Of a stretch of DNA of 64,000 bases, positions 10,976 through 22,985 are shown piece by piece. The notes beneath the pieces were generated by a model that searched no databases, was not told the DNA's origin, and saw only the letters and a list, made by a program, of their open reading frames with translations. Positions within the stretch are counted from its first letter, which is position 1. Each line of letters opens with the position of its first letter. This DNA comes from Spodoptera frugiperda (lineage: Eukaryota; Arthropoda; Insecta; Lepidoptera; Noctuidae). Position numbers and translations under genes: made by a program. The stretch spans positions 4,530,001 to 4,594,000 of the forward strand of contig NC_064229.1 in NCBI RefSeq assembly GCF_023101765.2, read 5' to 3'.

Positions 10976-12508
10976 AATATTATAGTGAAATAAATAAGAT
11001 TGTCGGCTTTATGTAAATGAGAAGTAAAATATAACTTTCGATTTTTGGTTCAAGCTCATAAGTTTTATTGATTACCCGATGTTTGAGTTTTTGAAGAGTT
11101 CGGTACCATGTTGATAGTGTAGTACGTAGATCTACATTTGAAGATGTGTATGTAAAAAAACTAATGAAAACATAGTGTAACATAGTAGTATGTATAGTAT
11201 GTAACATAGTGTAATTACTATAGAGTAACTTAAATTTCTCAGCAGATAACATTTGCGCGACAATTTCACTAGGTACTATTTTTTTTTTTATAAATATGAA
11301 ACTTATCAAAACCCTTTAGTTATAACGGAAAACATACAAAAACAAACTTTTTAACTTTAATTTTAAAACCGGGTTTAGATTGAACATAATATTTTGCTTC
11401 CACATTTCACTGGAAACTTCTGATACCAACAGAAAGTTAAATTGACAGTTTAAAAATTCATTATATCTCTCCATTTCGGTACCCCGACACCATGAGTCAT
11501 AGCAGCCCATGGAAACGTCTCACTGGTTTCATAATGTTTATGTATTTCATAAAATATTCATTTTACGAAATACATAATATTGGAGGTTATCTTCCATATT
11601 ATATAGCTGGTCTGGATTGCCATTGGGAGCCATTGAGAGAAGTCTAAGTCAAAATCAAAATTATTTATTTCAAATAGATCGGAAAGGCACTTTTAAACGT
11701 CAAATACTACAGAGTATAGGCTCAGCAGTCGATCTTGTGGCTGATATGAAGACGAACTAAACATAATATAGCTTTTAATCCCTAAAGCCGTTCCCAAAAA
11801 GACGTCCCTTCACGTTACTAATAATTTTTAGAAAAACCCAATTATTATTTTTTTTTATCTTTTATTTAAGGGGCTTTTATTCTAAGAACATGCCAGCCCC
11901 GTTGATTCATAAGTAAGCAATACAACCACACCTTATATACTAGGGCATAAGTAGCAGGATATCACGGACGCGTGAACACCTTAAATAAGTTGATGGCAGC
12001 AGATGAAACAGGATTTGCTAAAGTCTTTAAAAGAGGCCCAACATCCATCATATTCAAATTAAATTCGCGCACCAGTGATTCCCTGTCACTTTTATATTTA
12101 TCACATTCTATTAAAAAAAAACCCAATTATACTCTGCCCGAATCGGAAATCAAACCAGACACCTCTTGTTCAGCAGTCGCAAGGCAATCACTCTAAGCAT
12201 TTCATAATATTTGTACTTTACTCAGTAAATATTTACAAAATGACCCCTTTTCTTTGCCACGCAGTGTAAACTTCATCCTTTTATTTCGTTTCCCTCCCAA
12301 AGGAATGAAACTTCACTAATTTTAAAATCAAAACGTTTGTATTACATTTAGAGTGCTCGCGGGTGTACATTACTTCCCAATTTTCAGTTATTTAAGCGAA
12401 TTATCAAAGTTAAGTGCACTTGGGACGCGTTTTAATTTTCCGTGATGTTTTTTAAGAACAATGTAAAGGACGAAATTAAATGTGTTTTAAGGTATGTTCC
12501 TTTTATTA
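10976..12508. other. Unique stretch between the composites
   Basis: No gene recognised. A short irregular tandem of 'gtaacatagt'-type units lies at 11170-11215, and a small inverted pair 'ttatgtatttc'/'gaaatacataa' at 11537-11577. Frames of 64-109 codons here are AT-rich and without motifs. Confidence 0.4.
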
Positions 12509-12800
12509 TTTTTTTCTGGTATAAGCGGGTAAACAAGCTTACGAATCACCTGATGGTAAGCATTCGCCACACCAGAATCGTCACAAGTGCGTTGTCGGCC
12601 TTTTGGGGGTTAGGAATTTGAGGGTTGTTGAGGAATCAGGGATTAAGAAAATTGAGAAGGGGTTATTGGGCCTCCGGTAACCTCACTCACAACGAAACAC
12701 TACGTAAGCGTTGTTTCACGTCGGTTTTGTATGAGACCGTGGTATCACTCCGGTCGAGCCGGCCCATTCATACCGAAACATGGCTCTCCCACACTTTTTT
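12509..12800 (-). mobile_element. SINE-B, most complete copy
   Basis: Read on the + strand it opens with oligo(T). It then has 'ggtataagcgggtaaac', 'cacctgatggtaagc', 'ggccttttgggggttagg', 'gggcctccggtaacctcac', 'gtaagcgttgtttcacgtc', 'gtggtatcactccgg' and 'catggctctcccacac'. On its own strand that is a head with GGCTCGACCGG (weak B-box likeness), a body and a poly(A) end after 'cttatacc'. This layout fits a tRNA-derived SINE with a degenerate head. A 60-codon frame within it is a repeat shadow. Part of the 'cgccgcccatgg' block is deleted. Confidence 0.8.
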
Positions 12801-13237
12801 TTTGTAATAATATTTAGCTCAAGAAACAAATCCTATATTCCTATGTGACTGAGGTTTGGTAATGAAGTGATTATGTACGACAAACATTAGGTACTAAATA
12901 GCACATACATCAATTATATGCTACATATAATGCAGGTAAAACAGCTATATCAAGTTAGTATGTAAATTACATATGATAAGTAAAGATAACAGATACAGCC
13001 CGTATGTTGAAGTTTAACAGGCGAATCGAACTGTGCTATCGGTTCGATTCCAATCGGATTCCGACATTTATTCCCATGACTGATCTGATTAACAATCCAT
13101 ACTCCACATTCGTATTTAACCGTGAACATACGGACAGACATACATGCATATAATATGGTTATATTTTGTATATAAAGGATGATAAGTTAAGAGAAACTTC
13201 GGCTCGTTTTAATGGCTTATCTGTCTATAGGAAGTTG
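12801..13237. other. No gene seen
   Basis: AT-rich DNA. It includes an isolated B-box-like 'ggttcgattcc' at about 13040 on the + strand, without an A box or cloverleaf around it. Confidence 0.4.
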
Positions 13238-13374
13238 TTTTTTGAGGGGGAAATCATGCAATAAGTTATTCCGCCATGGGTGATGCGAGAGGGAGTGTCA
13301 GACTTTTACTGACTAAAAACCACCCCGTTCCTACTCCTACTTTAGAAGCCAGAGCCCCGGTAACGCACTCGGCA
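13238..13374 (-). mobile_element. SINE-A copy 4
   Basis: Six T, then 'gagggggaaatcatgcaa', 'gagagggagtgtcagac', 'actgactaaaaaccacc' and 'ccagagccccggtaac'. It ends near 'cactcggcagt', so the head is slightly short. The orientation is the same as most SINE-A copies here. Confidence 0.8.
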
Positions 13375-13956
13375 GTGGAAGTTTGACGTATTTTGCAACG
13401 CTGATTTTTGAACAAGAAATGTCATCTAACAAAGCAAATATTATTCTAGATTATTGTAAGTATTGTCTCTTAACTCGTAACCTCAACCCTCTAAACTATA
13501 TCGAAAGATTTTATGTTTCATGGCTATTGTTATGAGCAAGTTCGTTATAAAAATTGATTGGTGTGACTTTACTGATGTACCATTTCGTCCAGGTTCATCA
13601 GTTCTCCGTGTTAAGTCGTTGCTTAGCAACGGGAAAGGTACAGTCTGATGATGCGTCAGTCAGAACCTAGTGTTATTTAAAATATTTAGGTACAGAAAGT
13701 CCGTACTCAGAACCATTTATAGGTTTCTTGTTTTTAAAATTGTTTTCGGTGTGCAATTGTTTTCGGAACAAAATTGATACTGAGGAATAGTTTAAGTAAT
13801 CATTAAATGTGTCTGAGTATGGCAATTAGTTTATCATGAAAGTAATTTACGGAAACACTAGTCTAATGTAGCTAAGCAAATATAGATTTCATAAGTGTAT
13901 AATAAATTTTTGCTTGATTCTGTCTAAATGCTAAAAATGAGAGATTGCATGGTACC
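13375..13956. other. No gene seen; left flank of composite copy 2
   Basis: Unique AT-rich sequence. It contains a small inverted pair 'gttgcttagcaac' near 13618-13630. It shares nothing with the left flank of composite copy 1, so the duplication stops at the element edge. Confidence 0.4.
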
Positions 13957-14342
13957 ATCTGGGGGCACGGCAGTGCCCCCGCCAAGTCGAGCAAAAAAAA
14001 AGCGGCACGGCCGTACCATCCTTTTCTCGAAGCAATTCGGGCCTTTTTCGACCCCCTATAATTCGGTTGTGGATAAAGCAAGAAACCTGAATCTTCAGTA
14101 ACTAATCCGGCATTGTATAAACACGGAATATTTAAAATTTCAGTCAATTTGAACCAGTAGTTTAAGAATGACAACTTGTTAAAGTTTCTAAATTTTGTCA
14201 CTCACTGACTCACCGATCATCAAAAGTCCAAGGCACTTCTAGCAGACTTAGAAGCTTCATATTTGGAATACATATAGAGTTTAGTGTCTTAATCATGGGA
14301 AAACTTAAATATTTTGTAATTTCGGTCCAGTTTTCCAAATAC

Positions 14343-14412
14343 ACCAACTGCATAAATAACTTTGTAATCCCATATATTTATATGGGATTACAAAGTTATT
14401 GATGCAGTTGGT
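14343..14412. repeat. 70-bp palindrome inside composite copy 2
   Basis: Identical to 10030-10099, including the one imperfect position in the outer arms. Confidence 0.85.
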
Positions 14413-14731
14413 GGTTGGTGGTGGTTATAAATTTAATAGGTGTAGATAGGTACCTACCATATGAGGCAAGGGGGGGGTATAGGGTGGGTAAGGGTGTGTT
14501 TAGCCCATGAAACTGAACAACATTATTACTTGTAAAATGGTCGACGTAATGAAAAACACATGATTGGACATGTCTTGAAGTACGAAAATCATAGACTATT
14601 GCAGCAATATTAAAAAGAAAAAGAAAAAGAGGAAGACTACATATAAAAATAAGAAAATATCATAAGACCTTTAACAAAATTCGTTAGAAGTAGATGGTAT
14701 CAAAAAGAAAGGCTCTACAAAAAGAAGTGAG

Positions 14732-15287
14732 ATCCCATCAAAAACATCCTGTAAAAAACCCAAGTCTCGCAGCTCAGTCTTTCTACCGTCAAAAGTTGTG
14801 AGATCCATGTAATACCAAGTCGGTTAATCTATTTAGTGTCTACTTGAAGGACCTTCTGTCTTAAGTTATTACATAAGTTATTATCATGCCAATATTAAAA
14901 ATATTTAACGTTTTAAACAAATAGATCGACTTGGACATCGCATGAAAACAAAATGAATATTACAATATTATATTAGATTCTTTAGTCTCTCGCGCCTCAC
15001 GCGATTGAAACTCTCGTTCCTGTTGGTCGCTGGCCCGTCGTGCTGTGTAGTGTGATACATACTAATAATCAAATCAAGCGATGTCCAAGTCGATCTATTT
15101 GTTTAAAACGTTAAATATTTTTAAGATTGGCATGATAATAACTTATGTAATAACTTAAGACAGAAGGTCCTTCAAGTAGACACTAAATAGATTAACCGAC
15201 TTGGTATTACATGGATCTCACAACTTTTGACGGTAGAAAGACTGAGCTGCGAGACTTGGGTTTTTTACAGGATGTTTTTGATGGGAT
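14732..15287. mobile_element. Foldback unit with 210-bp arms, copy 2
   Basis: Arms 14732-14941 and 15078-15287 with a 136 bp spacer. Same arm mismatch as in copy 1. The right arm forms the right edge of the whole composite. Confidence 0.85.
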
Positions 15288-15660
15288 TATTTATTATAGA
15301 CAAGAATAGTAAGACCACGAATTTTGTTCTTTATACACTGCCTACCCAATAATTATGTCAAGAAAATTGTGAATTATGGTAGACCTATTTCACAAAAATA
15401 CATCTTTAAAATTCTAGTAACAGTCAATCATTACTAGAAGAAACAGATAAAAATCTAACCTAGGACTCGGTAACAGAGTTCAATTTCAAATCCTTCACCA
15501 ATTTATTTCACTTTCGACTTCTTACAAGAGTGTCTTCGAAACTTCTGAATTATAGATATCTACAAAAACTTTGATTTATAAATGGCTACCAAGATTTATG
15601 CTTTCTGCGATCCACGGATTGAATATATAATGTGCAGGCATTGCCGCCTTATAATCCAAA

Positions 15661-15935
15661 GTTATTAACATTGCGCCTTTCATCACCGAAGGTAGGCAGA
15701 GATGCACATTACGGCGCGCAATGCCGCTATACAATGTACACTCACTTTGCACCATTTGTGTTATAAGTCCCATGTAATAGGGGGTGAGCCTATTGCCATA
15801 TATTGGGCACAATTCCAGACTCCGTGCGACTACTGAGAAATTTTCGAAACAAGCCCTAAAAATTCGGCCCGTCGAGACTCCTTGTACGGCAGTCGCACTT
15901 GCGACCACTCGACCAACGAGGTAGTCCGAACTTCC
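15661..15935 (-). mobile_element. SINE-D, near full length
   Basis: On the minus strand it starts with 'ctcgttggtcgagtggtcgc' and 'aagtgcgactgccg', the tRNA-like head. It continues through 'tttctcagtagtcgcacgg', 'cccaatatatggcaatagg', 'tacatgggacttataac', 'gtgtacattgtatagcggc' and 'atctctgcctacc'. The B box is degraded (CTCGACGGGCC in place of GGTTCGATTCC). A 110-codon minus-strand frame here (15576-15908) is this repeat and not a gene. The best-preserved copy is at 53724-54040. Confidence 0.8.
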
Positions 15936-17209
15936 GAATTTATCTATTAGTTCTAAAATATGGCGTTTTCATGAAATTTTAAACACGCTCGGAGACCGAA
16001 GACGCCATTACCTTCAACTTGGCCGGACTTAGATTACGAGGTCTCGTAAAACTCGTAAAAATGTTTTAGCCGTTGCAGACTGTTTTTTGGTAGGCAGGGG
16101 CTTATTATTTTTTATATGCCTCCTTGAATTCCCGATGTCCCGCATTGATGACGACAATTTTACGACTTTCTTGTAGATATATACTTTTTTTAACTTTATT
16201 CTTTGTTGGGAAAGCTATGTGAAACTTAGAAGGTAGTCTTTTTCCTTTTTTTTTTTAATAAGTTCACTGCTTTTTCTCATTGAAGTTGACAAGTAACCTC
16301 TTGACCACGTTTTTAATTATCGGCGTAAGTGAAAGTTTGTAAACGGGTCTTTTTATCACCTGTTTATCGAGATAACAATCTTTAATAATTACTAATTAAA
16401 AAACTGTTGACACTTACGTGCACTTAAAATATAAGAACGTAATGGTTTAAGAAAGTAATAAGACATTTCAAGCTAATAAACAAAGTTCTCACCATGAAGC
16501 AAATACCCTCTCTATATTCCATCTAACAATCACATACTACAAAAATGTTGCCAATTGTCCACAATTTAATGTGCCACTTTCTGAGCGCTTATATCCTATC
16601 TACACATTTTTGTGCCCTTTTTTGTGTATCAGTGCCCAATCACATTATAGCATCTCCTCTTTACACTTGCTTCATGGCTGACACAAACCAAACACTAAAT
16701 AAACCTTCATTCCATAGCAGGAAAACATCAGAAACACAAACGCCCCCACTACTTTATAAAAAGAGCTCACAGCTCAGTTTCCCCACTATCACTGAAGCGG
16801 TTAAGTTTTATCAACAAGATGTACTGAATATAAATTCCAACAAACTCCACGGAAACGAGTAACCAGCGAACAAAAAGCATTTATTTACATTTATTTAATC
16901 TCAAGCCTTCTTAATCAACGGCGAAGAAAAACGGCTGACAACCAGACAACTAATTAAAAGATTTGCAGGGCTACAAAAACAAATGCATCCAATCTGTCAC
17001 AATCTAGTTTCCAGAGGATCCTCGCTGGGCAAGGGTTAAAGAAACTCGCGAACGCAAATTGAACGGATTTGGGAGATTAAAATTTAACTCAACCCCGAAA
17101 ATGGATAAAGAGCCGGCGGAGGGCTTTAAAAAGATCGAAAAAGTAATTTAATAATGGTATTAATAAGGTTTTTGTTTCTTGGGTTGGTGGTCGCAATCGT
17201 AGAGATATT
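15936..17209. other. Unique stretch with one unassigned 105-codon frame
   Basis: A frame at 16545-16862 (+) starts after 'acaaaa' and is rich in Ser, Thr and Asn. It has a hydrophobic, Cys-containing N-terminal half and a polar C-terminal half. I recognise no family, see no promoter in front of it, and the composition is what AT-rich DNA gives by chance. Treated as non-coding. The rest shows no repeat. Confidence 0.35.
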
Positions 17210-17360
17210 TTTTTTTTTATGTGATAAGTCGGTAAACGGGCTGACTGATCACCTGATGGTTAGCAATCGCCCTTGGCCATCTGCTACCACCACCACATAT
17301 ACACCACAGGTGTTACAACACAAGTGCGTTGCCGGCCTTTCGGGGGTTAGGAATTCTGTA
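17210..17360 (-). mobile_element. SINE-B, tail half
   Basis: Starts with ten T and 'atgtgataagtcggtaaac', then 'gatcacctgatggttagc', 'acaagtgcgttgccggcc' and 'gggggttaggaatt'. The head half (from 'gggcctccggtaac' on) is missing, as in a 5'-truncated retroposon. Confidence 0.75.
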
Positions 17361-19801
17361 ATTTCTAGCACGCGTAGCAACATTGTTTATTGCCTAAGTT
17401 TGTAGGTATTGAAAATGTGCAATAATATAATTTCATTTTTGTATTATTTATTTTTAGCCTTGATGCACAGAGAGGAGTGGAAAGAGCCTTTGCCCTACAG
17501 TGGGACGATCACAGTTAAAATATAGGTATTATTTAATTACTTCAGGTAATTTATGTACTTGTCCAGAGTCCAGATTCAACCGAATACTCTATACTCTTCC
17601 TATTTAGGATAATAGTTATTATATGACAAGTTGGCATGGTGTGGCAGAAGTTAAGGAGAAGATTTATAATTAGTGAACAAGTAACATGATGTAATTTAAC
17701 TGAAGTAACTTTAATATTAGGTCAAAACATTAATCGACTTGTTTCTTTGAGAAGACAATTTATAATAAGCAACTTATAACAAATTACAAAGGGATCAGTG
17801 ATTAACAATATTTTTATTGTAACAAAAATTAATATTAAGCAACCCTGACAATCCTGAACAAATTCCACGAATTTAATTAAACGTTTAGAGGCCCTGTTTG
17901 TATTACCATTTTTCCTTTTGATCTTAGATAAAAGCAGTCTACGTAAGTCCTTTTTTACCACAAATTGTTGTCAATTAAAATTAAAGTACATTACAAAAGG
18001 AACTTAAAATGTTCCGTTAGAGATTCAAATTCAATTAATATGTGATAATGATAAATAGTATTGTCTGCTAGTATTGCTGCAATTTTTAAGTCTACGATAC
18101 AATAGGTGTTTGCCTAAGTAATTACTTTCAATTGAAGAGTTTCATAAACCTTGTAGGTAAACCTCAATATTCCAAATGGAATCTTCAACATCTACGGATA
18201 AAGCTACTCGAGAACGGAACCCAATACCCGGTGCAGTGCCGACGAATTGAAATAAAATATGATGGCGGAATATCGCTACACATGTACACGTCAAAACTGC
18301 GCAAAACAAAGTATTTCGCGGAGAAAACGCGACTCCCGGCAGGGGAATATTAAAAGGTTTCGTTTACACATTCTCGATATGGAACCCCGAAAAAACGGAT
18401 GAAATTCCACAAGATTGAATGATTTATTCCTGACGTTGCTTTATAAAGAAGCGTATTTTTATTTGTCGTAAAGGAATTTATGTGCTACTCTCGCTTTCTA
18501 GGCCTTACCTGCCATTGCGGACTCAATCTTGATATCCAATAAACCCAATCTTTATATTGTGAGAACGTTACCTTGCACACGAGGTGTTTTCAATTTTGTC
18601 GTGAAAAATAAGCAGGGCCCGTATGCCAGGGAATTTAATAAAACCAGGGTAATATCGTGTTGAGGAGATCTCAGCGAAATTGAAAATTAAGAACCACTTT
18701 CAACTTACCGCTGTTTGAGTATACCTATGGGTGTTTTTAAGGAACTGTATTGTGTTAATTTTCGCCGGCTGCGACACCAAATTGGGTAATTTTTCGGGGT
18801 TAATCTGCCTGTACATTTATTTTGAAAAAGCGAGCGTTATAGAAAATTATTTTTGGTTTTAATATCGTTATATTCTGTACACTTATTTCAAGTTCTGCTT
18901 AAGAAAAAAGGGTCCTTTACCGGCAATTTACCCCTGTTACTTGTCCCTGATTTATGACCCCGTCACTAAACTCCGAAGACTGCAACTTTCCACTATCATT
19001 AGTTATCTCGAGATAAAATCACGTGCATGCACTCTATTGAATTTCATATTCTCAGCTTGCCACGAAGGCCACTGAGTAAGAGTATATAAAGTATATTAAA
19101 CTCTTGGCTTCTTACACAGTAATATATCACGAACCGGCTTTATTAAAACTATATTGTTTTAATTTTGTAAAGTAATATACCGGTATTGTATTCGCTTCGT
19201 TCTAAAAATGTCAAGTGTGCTTAAAGTGGAAATTTGGTCCCCAAAATTGGTGTATTTTTAGGAGAGTGGAACTATTTCACTGGCCTTGTACAATGTGCTA
19301 GAAAACGAGAATGCATTAAATTCTTTTCAAATACAATGCATCGAATTTACACTGAAATTGGACAAATGATATCAAAGCTTATGTCAATGACATAAAACTA
19401 CTTTTCTATTTCCATTATTCGACTAGTGTTTAGGCTATTTGTCAAGGAGAACTATCGAGTCTCATTAGATGAATACCAATGCTAGTTTGTAGCCTGATTC
19501 TAACAGTTAAAGTCTGTTATCCGTTAGTATTCTAGACTTTTTTTATCTAATAGTAGACTAACTAGTGGTACGCATTTGACCGCGTTCTCACCTGATGGTA
19601 AGTAACTTCTGGAAATTCTCTGTAATAGCACAAAGTCTGTAATTATACGTTACTTGTAGGAGCAGCCTCGCTTAAATGGAGGTTTTGTTTACCTGAAACA
19701 AATAAAAAATCTAATAAGCTTATTGTCACATACAAGGAAAAGGAAAAAAGTAATAAATTGTGTGAAGAATGAAAGAGAAAGGAATAAGGAGATCACACAT
19801 A
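17361..19801. other. Unique stretch, nothing recognised
   Basis: No gene and no repeat copy except a short SINE-B-like scrap 'tcacctgatggtaagtaa' at 19590-19607. The 73-79-codon frames at 17722-17961 and 18132-18353 carry no motif. Confidence 0.4.
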
Positions 19802-19825
19802 AAACCTATTTAATTAAATAGGTTT
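19802..19825. repeat. Perfect 24-bp palindrome
   Basis: The arms 'aaacctatttaa' and 'ttaaataggttt' meet without a spacer. It lies 20 bp from the left end of the E element at 19846. It is not seen near other E copies, so it is probably independent of them. Confidence 0.8.
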
Positions 19826-19845
19826 AATGACATGTATGTTGAGTT

Positions 19846-20057
19846 CTATTTTGATAATAACTAGCGTGAGATATACCTAAATTAACTAAAATTAATTGTT
19901 TACTCACGTTAATATGCTGAAAAAAGCTCTACTATTTTCGAATCATAGAGGGACTCTTCATCCGCACAAGCTATTCATAGCTAAGAGTCCCGCTGTGACT
20001 CGAAACTAATAGAGCTCAATATTTTCGAGTGAGTAAACCGTAAATTTTAGTTAACAC
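19846..20057. mobile_element. E element copy 1 (hairpin type, tail on the left)
   Basis: The left tail 'gataataactagcgtgag' is followed by a long imperfect hairpin. The left arm has 'gtttactcacg', 'aaaaagctctacta' and 'atagagggactctt'; the right arm has 'aagagtcccgctgtgactcg', 'taatagagctc' and 'gagtgagtaaac'. Flanked by 'gttgagtt' (19838-19845) and 'gttgggtt' (20058-20065), 7 of 8 matching, a plausible old target duplication. No ORF. Confidence 0.65.
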
Positions 20058-20065
20058 GTTGGGTT

Positions 20066-20496
20066 AACTGAAAAAGATGGATATTCCAAGTTAGGGTGAA
20101 AAGTAATTAAGTATTAATTAATATACCTTAATATTATAGAGATCTCCCCCCTCCATAGTTTTCGCATTAAAATTCATAAGCTTCATTGAAATAATGACAC
20201 ATTCGAGCAATTAAAACTTCATTAAATTAATGAATGAAATAGTTTTCGTTATTATTTTTTTATTATAGTGGCTTTTGTCACGACACGAGAACGTTGGAAT
20301 AGTGATTGAGTGGAACTGAGTGGATGAAAGATTCAGATTACCTTTTTTTTATTTTTTGTTAAGTATAAATACAGTCCTATTATATTACTTAACTAAAGTA
20401 TATTAGGAATTTTTCTTATGTCTGGATTTACAAACATAACAACCAGACATAAAATAACAATTTGTGAATCTAACCCGTAACACTTAGCGCAGCCTT
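20066..20496. other. No gene seen
   Basis: AT-rich unique DNA. No repeat family from elsewhere in the window. Confidence 0.4.
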
Positions 20497-20604
20497 GTTT
20501 TGAAGGGGGGGGGGGGGTCACCCAATGGCTTCTCCCGCCCATGTGCGATGTGGCAGTCTCAGACTCTTACTGACTAAAAACCACCCCGTTCCTACTGGTA
20601 CTGG
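20497..20604 (-). mobile_element. SINE-A copy 5, truncated, with a 13-G run
   Basis: Has 'ggcttctcccgcccatg', 'cagactcttactgac' and 'aaaaaccaccccgttcctac', then stops, so the head is missing. The usual 'aaggggg' next to the tail is expanded to 13 consecutive G (20505-20517), probably replication slippage. Confidence 0.75.
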
Positions 20605-22155
20605 ATTTTAATATGAAATATTATACACATACAGAAAAATATACAGGTCGATAACAAAAGAACGTCAGATTTTCAGCATTTATTCCAATATTCTTTATTA
20701 CATAAATCTCGTTCGCCTTCAAATTAATACCTCCTGAATATTGTCAAAGAAAAACACTGAATTATTATTACTAGCTACTAAGAAGTTTCTCTGTAGCGAC
20801 GCTAATGTAATTTCAGTTACCTACTTCAGCCTATTTCAATATTCTTACAGGTCAAATAAAATCTGCTTTCTTGTAAAAATATTATTTTAACTTAAACTTT
20901 TAGAATATTTTTGTAGACTTTCTAAGTGACAAAGTATCTAAAATATTAAGTTCATTATTATGTAGCATCGCGATTTTGTGCCCAGAGGGAATAAATAGAA
21001 ATATTTAATATCTATTACACACAGTCACAGAGCTCCAGTCTAGGTCAAAATAATAAATAATGAGAATTTAATTCACCAAGAATTAATTCATAACTTTACA
21101 ACGCAATCACCCCGTATTTCCAGATTAGAATATGATTCCTACAAAAAAAAAAACGACATGTCAATTGACAAGACTTGATTTACAAAAACCACCTTTATTA
21201 CCAGCTACTAAAGTTCAACAGTTACCCTGAATACCATCTTGCGGTTTCTTATATCGAATGCTCTAACAGTAGTAAGAAACGTAACACCGTGAGATACACT
21301 ACACCATGTATACAAACTACTTTTTTTATTTGTACGTTATCCATTGCCTGTTTAGAGTCGACAAATAACTTAGGAATTTGAATTTAGTGAATAAAAACGC
21401 CAATGTATGGAGCTTTGATACACATTTGGGAGCAAAAAAAACTCTTTATAACTTAAAAAAAAAGTATTCGTTCCACAACAAAATACTCTCATTTTAAAGG
21501 TAATTAATTTTAAATGCCTTTCATACGATATCTGTAGCCAATTAATTAAATAGGTAGCTTTATTAAGAATACCTGCATTGTGCAAGCGTGGTGATTAATG
21601 CTCAAACCTTCTCCGTGTGAGAAGAGCTCTTTTGTCAGCAATGGCCACTTTATAGACTGTCGATAATGAATACAAGAAGCAAGAAGGTTCACATTTACTA
21701 TCCAAATAGGCAAGTGTCACCCAGCAATGTAAATCAAACTATGTTTAGTTTCGCGGTCGCCTCAAGTACAGGCTGTTTGAAATCTCGACCGTAGTTCTAA
21801 GAACAACAATAATACGAGTACTGACAACGGTGTAATATGTACAGTCTCTCAGAAAGTAGATAAGGGGTACATGAGATGTTGAGGCTTTGAATTTGTACCA
21901 ATTGAGCGGTAAAGTGTTAGATTCAAGTTGTTTTATCTTAGGATTATTTAGGTACGTGTATGTTAGTGTGTGAGTAAGTAATATTTAAGGTTGTAGACTA
22001 TTTTTATACGAACAATTTTACTTTCAGATTTATAAATATTTGTATGTGAACATTGATTGTATCAACGTGGCAATTCTTATAATTTCCATTTTATGTTACT
22101 TTTAGTCTAGGCAAAACTAATAAAGAATTAGATTATACACAGATTTGTCTAAAAG
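20605..22155. other. Unique stretch, nothing recognised
   Basis: AT-rich. The frames at 21175-21381 and 21370-21585 show no family likeness. No repeat copies except SINE-D starting at 22156. Confidence 0.4.
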
Positions 22156-22240
22156 ACATTGTATAGCGGCATTACGGGCCATAATGAGCAGCTCCGCCTG
22201 CCCCTTCGGGGTTAAAAACGTGACGTTACGTTACCTTGTC
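22156..22240 (+). mobile_element. SINE-D tail fragment
   Basis: 'attgtatagcggcattacgg', 'ctgccccttcggggtt' and 'aaacgtgacgttacg' match the 3' third of SINE-D at 53724-54040. The head and middle are missing. Confidence 0.65.
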
Positions 22241-22845
22241 TTAAACGCACAAAACTCTATCCCCGTTTTAACCTAATGAAAAGAACAAGACAACATAATT
22301 CAATCAAACACATTATTGACAGCTGTATAGGAACCTGTCAGCGCGATCACATCAATTGAAATAGTATCATACATGTATTTAAACACGTCAAAACACGCTC
22401 AAAGTGAAATTTGTTTGTGCGCATCGCTTATAGCAAATACTTTATTTGTTCACCGACGCGCTTCAAGATTGATGACGTTCCCATTTAGAACCACTACACA
22501 CGATATCATACCCTGTTTCAATACGTTATAAGGTTCATTTTAGCCTATAGTGTAATGTTTACGTGCGACATCAAGTTGCAGTTAGTAAATGATGCACTTA
22601 ACAATATTGCAACTAGTCAAATTTGTTGTTTTAGCCGTAACATACGTTAATTGATTTCGTTGCAAATGGATTGCTCGGTAATGCGAAAAAAATATTGTTA
22701 AAACATACTTTGGACTTAATGGATGACTTCCATTACCTAGGTTACCTACATAGACCTAGGGGTATTTTTTAAAGTAATTAGTTCCACTTACAAGTACAGG
22801 CTAATGATGTTCATGATGAATTTTGCACTAAACTTTTAATGTCTA
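22241..22845. other. No gene seen
   Basis: Unique AT-rich DNA. A small palindromic 'cctaggttacctacatagacctagg' arrangement lies at about 22736-22760, an imperfect fold-back only. Confidence 0.4.
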
Positions 22846-22985
22846 TTTTTAAGGGGGAATATCATCCTATGCCTTCTCCCCCCTAGGCGCGAGTGTCAGA
22901 CTCTTACTGACTAAAAACCACCCCGTTCCTTCTCCAACTTGTCGAGCCGGAGCCGAGGTAAGCCCGCTAAGTAGTCCGCAGGTCC
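22846..22985 (-). mobile_element. SINE-A copy 6
   Basis: Five T, 'aagggggaatatcatcc', 'gccttctccccc', 'cgagtgtcagactcttactg', 'aaaaaccaccccgttcctt' and 'cgagccggagccgaggtaag', then 'gtagtccgcagg'. The 'gcgaggcgagaggg' block is shortened. Confidence 0.8.

Larger units (their letters stand above)
13957..15287. mobile_element. 1.33 kb composite mobile element, copy 2
   Basis: Same orientation and content as 9644-10975: GC-rich hairpin end, 70 bp palindrome (14343-14412), purine-rich 'aaaaagaaaaagaaaaag' stretch near 14615, and foldback. The left flank ends 'ggtacc' and the right flank starts 'ttatttattatagac'. Neither matches the flanks of copy 1, so this is two insertions of a defined unit rather than a tandem segmental duplication. 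Near identity implies recent activity or a recent copying event. Confidence 0.8.

Noticed and set aside
11170..11215. Irregular 'gtaacatagt' repeats as a possible array
   Set aside because: Units are short, irregular and adjacent, with no spacers. This is simple sequence, not a CRISPR-like or satellite array.
13030..13060. B-box-like 'ggttcgattcc' on the + strand
   Set aside because: No A box, no acceptor or anticodon stem, and no recurring SINE body around it.
15576..15908. 110-codon minus-strand open frame
   Set aside because: It lies mostly within a SINE-D copy, and the same sequence recurs at 53724-54040 and 40505-40650. The frame is a by-product of the repeat.
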